Below are positions 1-6,719 of a stretch of DNA of 6,719 nt, in pieces. Each line of letters begins with the position of its first letter. Position 1 is the first letter of the stretch. Source of the stretch: Betaproteobacteria bacterium. GTDB lineage: Bacteria > Pseudomonadota > Gammaproteobacteria > Burkholderiales > SG8-39. Position numbers and translations under genes: made by a program. The DNA lies in the NCBI GenBank assembly GCA_016867955.1, contig VGIE01000131.1, forward strand, positions 1-6,719. Direction: 5' to 3'. The notes under the pieces are model-generated. The model had not been told where the DNA came from. It saw only the letters and a list, made by a program, of their open reading frames with translations, and did no database searches.

Positions 1-502
1 CGGAGAGGTCCGGCGCAATGCGGAACACGCCGTCGTGGCCGCGGTCGAATTCGCCGGGCGCGCGCGGCGGGATCGGCGACCACGGGTCGGTAAAGTAGAT
101 GCTGCCGTCGGACTTCACCGCGATGTCGTTGGGCATGTTGAGCGGCCGGCCGGCAAAGCCGCGCGCGATGACGGTGTGGCTGCCTTCGCTGCCGCCAAGT
201 TCCCAGCGGCTGACGCGCCGGCCCTCCAGCTCGCAGGCGAGCAGGCGGCCCTGGCGGTCGCGGGTGAGGCCGTTGCCCATGCGCGTGCCGGTAGCCACCA
301 CCTCGAGCCCGCGCGCCCCGCTCCAGCGCAGCCGCCGTGCGCCTTTCACGTCGCTGAGGTAGAGGCAGTTTTCCTCCATCCACCACAGCGGGCCCTCGGC
401 CGGGCCGGTGGTGTCGGTGGCGACATGGTCTGCCAGCCAGCGGACGGGCTCGGCGGGATCGATCAGGCGGCTGAGGCTGGCGTGCAGTTGTTCGATGGGC
501 AT
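1..502 (-). CDS. SMP-30/gluconolactonase-family protein, N-terminal part (runs off left edge)
   Basis: This is the first 167 codons of a six-bladed beta-propeller hydrolase of the SMP-30/gluconolactonase/LRE family, whose members typically open sugar-acid or other lactones using one divalent metal ion. Visible family marks are GPAEGPLW (residues 33-40; Glu36 is the expected first metal ligand), a blade with MGNGLTRDRQGRLLACE (75-91), and MPNDIAVKSDGSIYFTDP (123-140), where Asn125 lies in the conserved PND site. The ATG at 502 is preceded on its own strand by a GGAG at a usable distance, and an in-frame extension is not obvious. No signal peptide is seen, so a cytoplasmic location is likely. 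Family members are about 290-310 residues, so nearly half is missing, including the later metal ligands. The gene diverges from the dehydrogenase at 767, suggesting a shared catabolic role. Family assignment is firm; the substrate is unknown and could be a non-sugar lactone. Confidence 0.9.
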   Translation of the reverse strand, partial: MPIEQLHASLSRLIDPAEPVRWLADHVATDTTGPAEGPLWWMEENCLYLSDVKGARRLRWSGARGLEVVATGTRMGNGLTRDRQGRLLACELEGRRVSRWELGGSEGSHTVIARGFAGRPLNMPNDIAVKSDGSIYFTDPWSPIPPRAPGEFDRGHDGVFRIAPDLS

Positions 503-620
503 GCGTGCTCCGGGCAGGAATCCGCTTCGTTATGGGGGATGCATCGCCTCACGCTCCTCGGTGTCAGGCCGTTGCGAAGTGCATGGTGCAATCGGTTCAG
601 GTATGCGCGTGAGTGACAAT

Positions 621-634
621 CGTAACCGGTTGCA
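621..634. promoter_or_regulatory. Candidate LacI/GntR-type operator in divergent intergenic region
   Basis: The 14 bases CGTAACCGGTTGCA contain a perfect 8-bp palindrome, AACCGGTT (624-631), with a central CpG. The outer G (622) and C (633) also match by symmetry, giving 10 of 14 symmetric positions. This resembles the general LacI-family operator form TGnAAnCGnTTnCA. It lies between the divergent lactonase and dehydrogenase genes, where a shared repressor could act. No regulator gene is visible in the window. The palindrome is seen directly; its function is inferred from shape and location. Confidence 0.35.
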
Positions 635-642
635 GCGCCACG

Positions 643-664
643 CGCATCGCGGATGATCGATGCG
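643..664. repeat. Inverted repeat, 7-bp arms with 8-base spacer
   Basis: CGCATCG (643-649) and CGATGCG (658-664) are perfect reverse complements separated by eight bases. The repeat starts nine bases beyond the candidate operator at 621-634 and lies about 100 bases before the dehydrogenase start. It could be a second protein-binding site or a hairpin in a leader transcript. There is no T-run after it, so it is not a typical intrinsic terminator. The structure is certain; any role is inferred. Confidence 0.4.
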
Positions 665-719
665 GCCAGCCCGGATGGTTGCGTGCCGATTGTGGGGCGG
701 GCACATTGCCGGTAATCTC

Positions 720-733
720 GGCCCCAGAGGGCC
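720..733 (+). other. Small GC hairpin in the leader before the dehydrogenase
   Basis: GGCCC (720-724) pairs with GGGCC (729-733) around a four-base loop CAGA. It ends 21 bases before the AGGAGG ribosome-binding site of the gene at 767. If transcribed, it could form a stable short stem in the 5' leader. Such stems arise often by chance in GC-rich DNA, so a regulatory role is only a possibility. Confidence 0.2.
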
Positions 734-754
734 CGTGATGCTGAAGGGGCGATC

Positions 755-760
755 AGGAGG
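755..760 (+). promoter_or_regulatory. Strong ribosome-binding site of the dehydrogenase gene
   Basis: AGGAGG ends six bases before the ATG at 767. It is a full Shine-Dalgarno match at good spacing, which fixes this start even though the protein then carries about 13 residues before its first Rossmann strand. It is the strongest ribosome-binding site in the window. Confidence 0.85.
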
Positions 761-766
761 TCGGCA

Positions 767-1666
767 ATGGCTTTGCAGTCGGGCGCACGCTGGACCGGAG
801 GAACGGTCGGCTACATCGGCCTCGGCAACATGGGGCGGCCGATGGTGAGCTACCTGCTTTCGGCCGGCGTGCCGGTGCTGGTGTTCGACATCGCTGCCGC
901 CAGCGTGGCAGCCATGGCGGGCAAGGGTGCGCGGGCGGCCCGGTCGGTTGCCGACGTCGTGCAGCAATGCGACGTCGTGGCGCTGTCGCTGCCCGATCCC
1001 CCGGCGGTGAGGATCGTCGTCGGGCAGGCGCTGGCCGCGCCGCGCGGCGGCGTGACCCTGGTCGACCTCTCGACCAGCGATCCGCTGCTGTCGCAGGAAC
1101 TGGCGGTCAGTGCGAAGGCGGCCGGCATGCGATTCGTCGATGCGCCGGTGAGCGGCGGCCCGGCGCGCTCCATCAACGGCACGCTCACCATCATGATCGG
1201 CGGCGAAGAGGCCGACTTGAAGCTGGCGCTGCCGGTGCTCAATGCCCTGGGCGAGCATGTCGTGCATGTGGGCGCGTCCGGCATGGGCAACGTGGCCAAG
1301 CTGGTGAACAACATGGCCATCCTGTGCAACCAGTACATCATTTCGGAGGCGCTCCACCTGGCGCAGAAGGCCGGCATTCCCGGGCGGACGATGTTCGAGA
1401 TCATGTCCACCGGTACCGCGCGCAGCTATGCGCTGGAGCGCACGGCGCCGAAGATGCTGTCGGGTGACTTCAGGCCCGGCATGACGCTGACGCTGGCGCT
1501 GAAGGACGTGGCGCTCGCCAACCAGCTCGGCCGCAATGTGGGACAGCCGCTGGTGATGGCCGAAGCCACAGAGAAGATGCTGCGCGGCGCAGTTGCGGCA
1601 GGCCTGAACGAACACGATGTCAGCGGGATGTTTGAAGCAGTCCGCCTGGCAGGCAAGAATTCCTAA
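767..1666 (+). CDS. NAD(P)-dependent oxidoreductase, 3-hydroxyisobutyrate dehydrogenase family
   Basis: This 299-residue protein belongs to the beta-hydroxyacid dehydrogenase family (3-hydroxyisobutyrate, tartronate-semialdehyde, 6-phosphogluconate-like), which interconverts a beta-hydroxy acid and its semialdehyde or keto form. The Rossmann fold begins with VGYIGLGNMG (14-23, dinucleotide motif GLGNMG), and the second strand ends in VFD with Asp41, which favours NAD over NADP by family precedent. The substrate-binding signature DAPVSGGPARSINGTL lies at 125-140. The catalytic segment GMGNVAKLVNN (172-182) supplies the expected Lys178 and Asn182. An all-helical C-terminal domain follows, with LKD at 245-247. 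Length is normal and the start is fixed by AGGAGG at 755-760. The next gene begins 17 bases after the stop, so both are probably one transcript. The family is clear; the exact substrate (the mmsB or garR type) cannot be chosen, so no symbol is given. Confidence 0.93.
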   Translation: MALQSGARWTGGTVGYIGLGNMGRPMVSYLLSAGVPVLVFDIAAASVAAMAGKGARAARSVADVVQQCDVVALSLPDPPAVRIVVGQALAAPRGGVTLVDLSTSDPLLSQELAVSAKAAGMRFVDAPVSGGPARSINGTLTIMIGGEEADLKLALPVLNALGEHVVHVGASGMGNVAKLVNNMAILCNQYIISEALHLAQKAGIPGRTMFEIMSTGTARSYALERTAPKMLSGDFRPGMTLTLALKDVALANQLGRNVGQPLVMAEATEKMLRGAVAAGLNEHDVSGMFEAVRLAGKNS

Positions 1667-1683
1667 CTTCGGCGGAGAGCACC

Positions 1684-3165
1684 ATGGCGGAATCAGGCAG
1701 CAGGGGAATGACGCATTCGGCAAGAATCCGCAGCAGGCTCAACCACCCGGTGGTGGATGCCGACGGCCACTGGCTGGAACTGCACCCGGTGTTCTGGCAG
1801 TACATTGACGCCGTGGCGGGGCCCGCCATGGTCGAGCGCTACAAGCAGGTGTACGGCAGCGTGCAGGGCAGCTGGTACAACATGGCCCCCGCGCAGCGCC
1901 AGGCGGTGCGCATCCGCCGGCCGGGCTGGTGGGGCCTGCCGGTAAAGAACGTGGACCGCGCCGCGGCCATGATCCCGCGCCTGTTTCGCGACAAGCTGGA
2001 TGAATGGGGCATCGACGTGGCGCTAGTGTATCCCACGCTGGGCTTTGGCCTGGTGCGCGAGATCCCGGACGAGGAGTTGCTCGAAGCATCCGTGCAGGCC
2101 TATAACGTCATGGTGGCCGACCTCTTCAAGGGCTGTGGCGACCGCATCGTCGCAGCCGGCGTTGCTACCATGAACAGACCCGATCTCGCCATCAAGCAGA
2201 TCGACCAGGCGCACAAGCTCGGCCTGAAGATGCTGTCAATCAACGGCGTGGTGCCGCGCACGCTGGATGCCGATGCTGCCTGGCAGCCCGACCCGAAGAA
2301 GCGCCGCGTGTGGATCGACGGCCTCGGCATGGACAGCGCCTACGACTACGACCCGGTGTGGCAGAAGTTCGTCGACTGCAGGATCGCCGTGACCAACCAC
2401 AACGGCGCCAATGGCTGGCCGGACCGCAACTCGCCCACCAGCTTCGTGCACTGCCACCTCGGCCACTTCGCGCAGGCGCACCATCTCATGGCGCGCAGCC
2501 TGTTCCTCGGCGGCGTGACGCAGCGCTTCCCGACACTCAACTTCGGTTTCCTCGAAGGCGGCGTGGGCTGGGGCTGCAACCTGCTCGCCGACCTGCACGG
2601 CCACTGGCGGGTGTGGAACATGCAGCACATGGAGAAGGTGCGCAATCCCCGCAACCTCGACCTCGATGTGGTGCGCGGCTACTTCGAGAAGTACGCCGAA
2701 CCGGGCTGGGCCTTCGAAGGCAAGGTGGACGACATCCTCGCGAAGAACCTCGATATCGTCGAGCAGAACATGTCGCAGGCCATGCTCGCCGAGCGCGAAC
2801 GCGGCGAGGACGAGTTCCGCCATGTGAAGATCAACAAGCCTTCGGACATCGACGACCTGTTCAAGAAGCGCTTCTACTTCGGCTGCGAAGCCGAGGACCC
2901 CATGACGGCGGTGGCCTTCGACAAGCGCCTGGGCCTCGAGCTCAAGCCCATGCTGGGCTCCGACATCTCGCATTTCGACGTCGCCGACGCCGACGAGGTG
3001 CTCGAGGAATGCTGGGAGCTGGTCGAGCACGGCATCCTCACCGAGGACAATTTCCGCGACTTCACCTTCACCAATGCGGTGAGGCTGCACGGCGGCATGA
3101 ACCCGGACTTCTTCACGGGCACGGTGGTTGAGGCGGCGGCGAGGAGAGTGCTGGATGGCGGCTGA
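1684..3165 (+). CDS. Amidohydrolase-family (Amidohydrolase_2-type) metalloenzyme, substrate unknown
   Basis: This 493-residue TIM-barrel enzyme falls in the amidohydrolase superfamily branch that also holds decarboxylases such as ACMSD, gamma-resorcylate decarboxylase and LigW. Strand 1 carries VVDADGHWLE (23-32), where Asp27 and His29 sit where the HxH metal pair is usual. VTNHNG (236-241) offers a His ligand at 239. FLEGGVGW lies at 289-296. The C-terminal GSDISHFDV (425-433) supplies the expected catalytic Asp427. Segments such as GWWGLP (81-86) and FGCEAEDP (399-406) resemble, from memory, a widespread group annotated only as 'amidohydrolase family protein'. At 493 residues it is longer than the roughly 330-residue decarboxylases. 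The start at 1684 is preceded by GGAG (1674-1677) six bases away; ATG 1708 is a weaker alternative. No signal peptide is seen. It follows the dehydrogenase by 17 bases, so a shared pathway is likely. Hydrolase versus decarboxylase cannot be decided. Confidence 0.88.
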   Translation: MAESGSRGMTHSARIRSRLNHPVVDADGHWLELHPVFWQYIDAVAGPAMVERYKQVYGSVQGSWYNMAPAQRQAVRIRRPGWWGLPVKNVDRAAAMIPRLFRDKLDEWGIDVALVYPTLGFGLVREIPDEELLEASVQAYNVMVADLFKGCGDRIVAAGVATMNRPDLAIKQIDQAHKLGLKMLSINGVVPRTLDADAAWQPDPKKRRVWIDGLGMDSAYDYDPVWQKFVDCRIAVTNHNGANGWPDRNSPTSFVHCHLGHFAQAHHLMARSLFLGGVTQRFPTLNFGFLEGGVGWGCNLLADLHGHWRVWNMQHMEKVRNPRNLDLDVVRGYFEKYAEPGWAFEGKVDDILAKNLDIVEQNMSQAMLAERERGEDEFRHVKINKPSDIDDLFKKRFYFGCEAEDPMTAVAFDKRLGLELKPMLGSDISHFDVADADEVLEECWELVEHGILTEDNFRDFTFTNAVRLHGGMNPDFFTGTVVEAAARRVLDGG

Positions 3166-3177
3166 TGCTGTGCACAA

Positions 3178-3192
3178 TATCCTGACAGGATA
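3178..3192. repeat. Perfect 15-base palindrome in AT-rich convergent gap
   Basis: TATCCTGACAGGATA has 7-bp arms around a single central A. As RNA it could form only a 5-bp stem (TATCC/GGATA) with a five-base loop, and no T-run follows on either strand, so it is a poor intrinsic terminator. It begins 13 bases after the amidohydrolase stop. The heptamer CTGACAG within it recurs at 3234-3240. It may be a protein-binding site or a weak transcript-end structure; the function is unknown. Confidence 0.4.
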
Positions 3193-3241
3193 AAGTCAAA
3201 GCCATTATCTAAATTGTCTTTAACGGGGTAATACTGACAGC

Positions 3242-3280
3242 AAATGCGGGTCCGCAGTGGGCCGCCGCGCAGCGCCGGCC
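3242..3280 (-). terminator. Possible weak terminator region downstream of hemF
   Basis: Read on the minus strand, the hemF stop region can fold: GGCCG/CGGCC (arms 3276-3280 and 3260-3264) plus three inner pairs with a two-base bulge. A second palindrome (TGCGG-AC-CCGCA, 3245-3256) follows and is succeeded directly by TTT. The stems are GC-rich but the T-run is only three bases, so this is a weak candidate. It is positioned correctly for ending the purH-purD-hemF transcript before it meets the convergent gene. Confidence 0.25.
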
Positions 3281-4254
3281 TACACCCAGTCGCGCGCCTT
3301 GAGGTAGCGCTCGCAGAGTGCCGCCTCCGGGCTGCCCGGCGCGGGGTGCCAGTCGTAGCGCCACTTCACGATCGGCGGCAGGGACATGAGGATGGACTCG
3401 GTGCGCCCGCCCGACTGCAGGCCGAACAGCGTGCCGCGGTCGAACACCAGGTTGAACTCCACGTAGCGGCCGCGCCGGTAGGCCTGGAAGTCGCGCTCGC
3501 GCTCGCCCCAGGCCGTGTCGCGGCGGCGGTCGACGATGGGGGCGTAGGCCGGCAGGAAGCGGTCGCCGACGCTCTTCAGGAGCGCAAAGCAGGTGTCGAA
3601 GTCGGGCGAGGAGAGGTCGTCGAAGAAGATGCCGCCGATGCCGCGCGGCTCGTTGCGGTGCTTGAGGAAGAAGTAATCGTCGCACCATTTCTTGTATTTC
3701 GGATGCAGGTCGGAGCCGAAGGGCGCGAGCGCCGCCTTGCAGGTGGCGTGGAAGTGGACGCAGTCCTCGTCGAAACCGTAGTACGGGGTGAGGTCCATCC
3801 CGCCGCCGAACCACCAGACCGGGTCCTTGCCCCCTGCGGTCGCAATGAAGCAGCGCACGTTCATGTGCACCGTCGGCACATAGGGATTGCGCGGGTGCAG
3901 CACCAGCGACACGCCCGTGGCCTCGAAGGCGCGGCCGGCGAGCTCAGGGCGCGCGGCGGTTGCCGAGGGCGGCAGCTTGGCGCCGCGCACGTGCGAAAAG
4001 GCGACGCCGCCGCGCTCGAAGAGGTTTCCCTCCTCGATGATGCGGCTGTCGCCGCCGCCGCCGAGGGACGAGAGCGCGCCGCTGGCGGGATCGTTGCCAG
4101 CGCCGCCACATCCACCATTTTCGCCACCTGCGCCGCGCTGCCAGCGATCGACGCGGAATGCGTTGCCGTCGAGCGCCTCGAGGCCGGCGACGATGCGGTC
4201 CTGCAGGCCGGCAAGCCAGTCCCTGACCTCCTCCGGGCGCGCTGCGATGTCCAC
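3280..4254 (-). CDS. hemF: Oxygen-dependent coproporphyrinogen-III oxidase (HemF)
   Basis: HemF uses O2 to decarboxylate coproporphyrinogen III to protoporphyrinogen IX in heme synthesis; it is a soluble homodimer. The 324-residue protein tracks the 299-residue E. coli enzyme: FSHVRGAKLP (86-95), HPRNPYVPT (120-128), PVWWFGGGMDLTPYYGF (145-161), the family signature KWCDDYFFLKHRNEPRG (189-205) followed by IGGIFFDD, YVEFNLVFDRGTLFGLQSGG (264-283), and the C-terminal KARDWV. The GTG at 4254 is chosen because it lies four bases after the purD stop and the following residues (VDIAARPEEVRDWLAGLQD) align with the E. coli N-terminus. An ATG at 4398 would add 48 unrelated residues inside purD. The oddity is a glycine-rich insertion of about 22 residues (within residues 41-69) in the conserved short GGGG loop; see findings. 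It is the last gene of the purH-purD-hemF run and is probably translationally coupled to purD. Confidence 0.95.
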   Translation of the reverse strand: MDIAARPEEVRDWLAGLQDRIVAGLEALDGNAFRVDRWQRGAGGENGGCGGAGNDPASGALSSLGGGGDSRIIEEGNLFERGGVAFSHVRGAKLPPSATAARPELAGRAFEATGVSLVLHPRNPYVPTVHMNVRCFIATAGGKDPVWWFGGGMDLTPYYGFDEDCVHFHATCKAALAPFGSDLHPKYKKWCDDYFFLKHRNEPRGIGGIFFDDLSSPDFDTCFALLKSVGDRFLPAYAPIVDRRRDTAWGERERDFQAYRRGRYVEFNLVFDRGTLFGLQSGGRTESILMSLPPIVKWRYDWHPAPGSPEAALCERYLKARDWV

Positions 4255-4258
4255 GCCG

Positions 4259-5533
<1,275 letters not shown>

Positions 5534-5537
5534 GCCG

Positions 5538-6719
5538 CTAATGCCTGAAGTGGCGCACGCCGGTGAACACCATGGCGACGCCGCGCTCGTCGGCGGCGGC
5601 GATGACCTCGTCGTCGCGCATGCTGCCGCCAGGCTGGATCACCGCCGCGGCGCCGGCGTCGATGATGACGTCCAGGCCGTCGCGGAAGGGGAAGAAGGCG
5701 TCCGACGCCGCGACCGTGCCGGCGAGCGAGAGCTTGGCGTTCTGCGCCTTGATCGTGGCGATGCGCGCGCTGTCGATGCGGCTCATCTGGCCCGCGCCCA
5801 CGCCGATGGTCATGCCGCCGGCGCAGAACACGATGGCGTTCGACTTCACGAACTTGGCCACCTTCCAGGCGAACAGCAGGTCGGCGAGCTGCGCGGGCGT
5901 GGGCTGCTTCTTCGTCACCACCTTGAGGTCGGCGACGGTGACGTCGCGGTTGTCGGCGGTCTGGATCAAGAGGCCCGATCCGACGCGCTTGACGTCATGG
6001 CTGTTGCGGCCATTCCTGCCGTCCGCGCCGGGCGGGACTTCCAGCACGCGGACGTTGGCCTTGGCGGCGAGCACCTTGAGGGCGTCGGGCGTGATCTTCG
6101 GCGCCATCACCAATTCGACGAACTGCCTGGCCACTGCTTCGGCGGCGGCAGCGTCCAGCGGCCGGTTGAAGGCGATGATGCCGCCGAAGGCGGAGGTGGG
6201 GTCGGTCTTCAGCGCCTTGGTGTAGGCCTCGAGCGGGCTGGCGCCCAGCGCCACCCCGCAGGGGTTGGCGTGCTTGATGATGACGCAGGCGGCCTGATCG
6301 TGGACGGCGGCGCCGTCTTCGAAACTCTTGACGCACTCCCAGGCCGCGTCGGCGTCGGCGATGTTGTTGTAGGAGAGTTCCTTGCCCTGCAACTGCCTGG
6401 CCATGGCCAGCGTGCCGGCCACCGGGTAAAGGTCGCGGTAGAAAGCCGCCTTCTGGTGCGGGTTCTCGCCGTAGCGCAGGTCCTGCAGCTTGACGAAGCG
6501 GCCGTTGGACTGGCCGGGGAACTCGGCGCGCGAGCCATCGGGCTGCGGTGCCGAGAGGTAGTCGCTGATGGCGGCGTCGTAGTTGGAGATGCGGTTGAAG
6601 GCGGCCACCGCGAGCGAGAAGCGCGTCGCCCGGCTGACGCCTCCGTCACGCCCGATTTCGGCGAGCACATCCGCATACTGCGACGGGTCGGTGAGCACCG
6701 CCACGCCCTGCCAGTTCTT
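5538..6719 (-). CDS. purH: Bifunctional AICAR transformylase/IMP cyclohydrolase, C-terminal part (5' end off right edge)
   Basis: PurH performs the last two steps of purine synthesis: formyl transfer from 10-formyl-tetrahydrofolate to AICAR, then ring closure to IMP. The window holds the last 393 codons; the reading frame is open to the edge (KNWQG then GTG at 6704, which is an internal Val and not a start). By comparison with the 529-residue E. coli enzyme, most of the N-terminal cyclohydrolase domain is missing and the whole transformylase domain is present. Landmarks are LRYGENPHQKAAFY, LQGKELSYNNIADADA, and IIKHANPCGVA with the catalytic Lys-His pair encoded at 6275-6270. Further on are KTDPTSAFGGIIAFNR, WKVAKFVKSNAIVF, GAGQMSR, ASDAFFPFRDGLD, IQPGGSMRDDEVIAAADE, and the terminal RHFRH shared with E. 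coli. It is the first visible gene of the purH-purD-hemF run; its promoter lies outside the window. Confidence 0.97.
   Translation of the reverse strand, partial: KNWQGVAVLTDPSQYADVLAEIGRDGGVSRATRFSLAVAAFNRISNYDAAISDYLSAPQPDGSRAEFPGQSNGRFVKLQDLRYGENPHQKAAFYRDLYPVAGTLAMARQLQGKELSYNNIADADAAWECVKSFEDGAAVHDQAACVIIKHANPCGVALGASPLEAYTKALKTDPTSAFGGIIAFNRPLDAAAAEAVARQFVELVMAPKITPDALKVLAAKANVRVLEVPPGADGRNGRNSHDVKRVGSGLLIQTADNRDVTVADLKVVTKKQPTPAQLADLLFAWKVAKFVKSNAIVFCAGGMTIGVGAGQMSRIDSARIATIKAQNAKLSLAGTVAASDAFFPFRDGLDVIIDAGAAAVIQPGGSMRDDEVIAAADERGVAMVFTGVRHFRH

Noticed and set aside
35..616. A 193-codon plus-strand open frame at the left edge
   Set aside because: It is antisense to the lactonase gene, which shows clear SMP-30 motifs. 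Its translation is Ala/Gly/Arg-rich with no domain.
530..1723. A 397-codon minus-strand open frame opposite the dehydrogenase gene
   Set aside because: It lies opposite a gene with a full set of family motifs and a strong ribosome-binding site. The product is His/Arg-rich and low in complexity, with no domain.
2236..3177. A 313-codon minus-strand open frame opposite the amidohydrolase
   Set aside because: It is the mirror frame of the conserved amidohydrolase C-terminal half; its Val/Ala/His/Glu-rich composition reflects the opposite strand's codon bias.
3182..3210. A possible sigma70 promoter (CTGACA, 17 bases, TTATCT) reading rightward
   Set aside because: The -10 match is poor, and it would transcribe antisense to hemF with no gene downstream on that strand.

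Overview
The window is a GC-rich (about two thirds G+C by eye), densely coded bacterial chromosome segment. The protein sequences are proteobacterial in character: the PurH, PurD and HemF translations follow the Escherichia coli proteins closely from memory. A gamma- or betaproteobacterium is the most likely source, but no genus can be named. Oxygen-dependent HemF implies an organism that makes heme under aerobic conditions. No rRNA, tRNA, CRISPR array, insertion sequence or phage gene was found.

Left half (1-3165), a small catabolic-looking locus. A gene for an SMP-30/gluconolactonase-family lactonase reads leftward off the window edge. Across a 264-base divergent intergenic region, a two-gene unit reads rightward. 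It holds a 3-hydroxyisobutyrate dehydrogenase-family oxidoreductase (767-1666) and, 17 bases later, a 493-residue amidohydrolase-family metalloenzyme (1684-3165). Lactone opening, NAD(P)-linked oxidation of a beta-hydroxy acid and metal-dependent hydrolysis or decarboxylation would suit breakdown of a sugar-acid, aromatic or terpenoid-like compound, but the substrate cannot be read from the sequence. The divergent region carries a LacI-type palindrome (AACCGGTT core) and a separate 7-bp inverted repeat, so shared regulation of both arms is plausible.

Middle (3166-3279), the gap between convergent genes. It has a sharply AT-rich core (44 of 70 bases in 3171-3240 are A or T) with a perfect 15-base palindrome, and GC hairpins just past the end of hemF that may help terminate it.

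Right half (3280-6719), a housekeeping operon on the minus strand in the order purH (5' end outside the window), purD, hemF. PurD makes glycinamide ribonucleotide early in purine synthesis, PurH performs the last two steps to IMP, and HemF converts coproporphyrinogen III to protoporphyrinogen IX. Both junctions have 4-base gaps with the identical heptamer TAGCGGC between the genes, which supports a GTG start for hemF and translational coupling. The main oddity here is a glycine-rich in-frame insertion of about 22 residues in the normally short conserved glycine loop of HemF.

Most of the window is ordinary. The best leads are the HemF insertion, the uncharacterised three-enzyme locus with its candidate operator, and the amidohydrolase with Asp in place of the first metal-ligand His.
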